Notes under the pieces: generated by a model | Database searches by the model: none | What the model was told of the DNA's origin: nothing | The model's input: the letters and a program-made list of their open reading frames with translations, nothing else | Assembly (NCBI GenBank): GCA_044351265.1 | Contig: JBILGC010000005.1 | Coordinates: 1-64,000, forward strand | Direction of reading: 5' to 3' | DNA length: 64,000 bases | Source of the DNA: JAJTFA01 sp044351265 | Lineage (GTDB): Bacteria; Bacteroidota; Bacteroidia; UKL13-3 | Shown: one piece after another, positions 63,552-64,000 of the stretch | Layout: the number at the start of each line of letters is the position of its first letter | Position numbering within the stretch: position 1 is the first letter of the stretch | Made by a program: the position numbers and the translations under genes

Positions 63552-64000
63552 ATGCGCCCGTTCGAAGAGTTTTTAAGTAAAGCAACCCATGCAACTGCCA
63601 ATAAAGAGCAGCGCAATGCAGTTTATGTACATGGGCAACGGTATCAGGATGCTTTAAGTACTGCAAGAAAACAATACAAGAACGAGGAACTGGCCAAGGA
63701 CCGTGCGGCTTATCTGAAGTGGAAGGTAACGGAGAATCTGGATAAATACCTGATTGATTTTGAGGCTACCCTTATGCGCAGAGGCGGCCGTGTGGTTTGG
63801 GCGCATGATGCAGAAACAGCAAGGAAAGAAATCCTGCAACTCATCAGTAAAAATGGCGCGCAGCGTGTGTTTAAAAGCAAATCCATGCTGAGCGAAGAAA
63901 TTAAACTCAACTCCTTTTTAAGGGAATCAAGTATAGAAGTTATTGAAACCGATATTGGCGAATATATAGTTGATGTAGCCGCTGAAGTACCATTTCATAT
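63552..64000 (+). CDS. lutB: LutB-like LUD-domain ferredoxin protein (3' end beyond window)
   Basis: Translated by eye from the ATG at 63552 for 149 codons to the window edge. The sequence GGRVVWAHDAETARKEIL, KSKSMLSEEIKLN and VIETDIGEYIVD is the LutB/YkgF signature of the L-lactate oxidation iron-sulfur protein; the 4Fe-4S part lies downstream. By family it would feed electrons from lactate into the quinone pool. It is cotranscribed after panC. The last residues before the edge read VAAEVPFH. Confidence 0.85.
   Translation, partial: MRPFEEFLSKATHATANKEQRNAVYVHGQRYQDALSTARKQYKNEELAKDRAAYLKWKVTENLDKYLIDFEATLMRRGGRVVWAHDAETARKEILQLISKNGAQRVFKSKSMLSEEIKLNSFLRESSIEVIETDIGEYIVDVAAEVPFH

Noticed and set aside
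1..64000. tRNA, rRNA, transposase or prophage genes
   Set aside because: No cloverleaf-like sequence was noticed in the gaps and none of the proteins shows integrase or transposase motifs; a covariance-model scan was not possible.

Overview
The window is chromosomal DNA from a member of the Bacteroidota, probably an environmental Chitinophagales- or Sphingobacteriales-like bacterium. The evidence is the giant T9SS translocon protein SprA, a 1600-residue surface protein ending in a gliding-type C-terminal domain, a secreted esterase with a type A T9SS sorting tail, the phylum-restricted DUF2480 and DUF4270 proteins, TAnnTTTG-type -7 promoter motifs, AT-rich intergenic DNA and frequent TTG/GTG starts. 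I see no tRNA, rRNA, CRISPR array, transposase or prophage genes. The genus cannot be named from this sequence alone.

Layout. 1-4400 is accessory: a truncated XRE regulator beside an 18-bp palindrome, a Cys-rich secreted mini-protein, a lipoprotein, an AbiEii/DUF6922 toxin-antitoxin-like pair, a DUF486 membrane protein, an unrecognised acidic protein and a repeat-rich gap (3750-4401). 4402-8810 holds dxs, a tandem universal stress protein, a PaaG-like crotonase and an NlpC/P60 lipoprotein. 9196-10359 is a Fic-fold protein that has lost its catalytic motif and carries a C-terminal winged helix. 10540-17186 is a tightly packed seven-gene operon: UbiA prenyltransferase, type III polyketide synthase, SAM methyltransferase, FAD oxidoreductase, SDR, flavin reductase and an FeS-type photolyase. 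It is transcribed divergently from a response regulator/TPR histidine kinase pair (17378-20142).

20148-26407 carries DUF2480, a prolyl oligopeptidase lipoprotein, a histidine phosphatase, a hotdog thioesterase overlapping isochorismate synthase (menaquinone branch), and the T9SS-tailed esterase. 26515-34275 is the ruvA-sprA operon. 34349-43435 contains a MORN-type small secreted protein, a YdeI-like protein, gmhA with dsbD, a LysM glucosaminidase, a GT39-like membrane protein and two fold-type II PLP enzymes. 43798-53506 has the giant surface protein, two consecutive amidohydrolase genes in which two of three metal sites look destroyed, and a NUDIX hydrolase.

53517-57350 has a GNAT/DUF1801/TPR/epimerase operon and a degenerate ureohydrolase. 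57522-64000 is a cell-envelope and central-metabolism block: a one-domain starch-synthase-like protein, DUF4270, DAHP synthase and glmS on the minus strand, with panC and the start of a lutB-like gene on the plus strand.

The most interesting system is the prenyltransferase/type III PKS/photolyase operon. A recurring theme is catalytically degenerate enzymes: pseudo-Fic, SDR without its Tyr, ureohydrolase without metal ligands and amidohydrolases without HxH. All functions are read from motifs and recalled family knowledge; no search was run.
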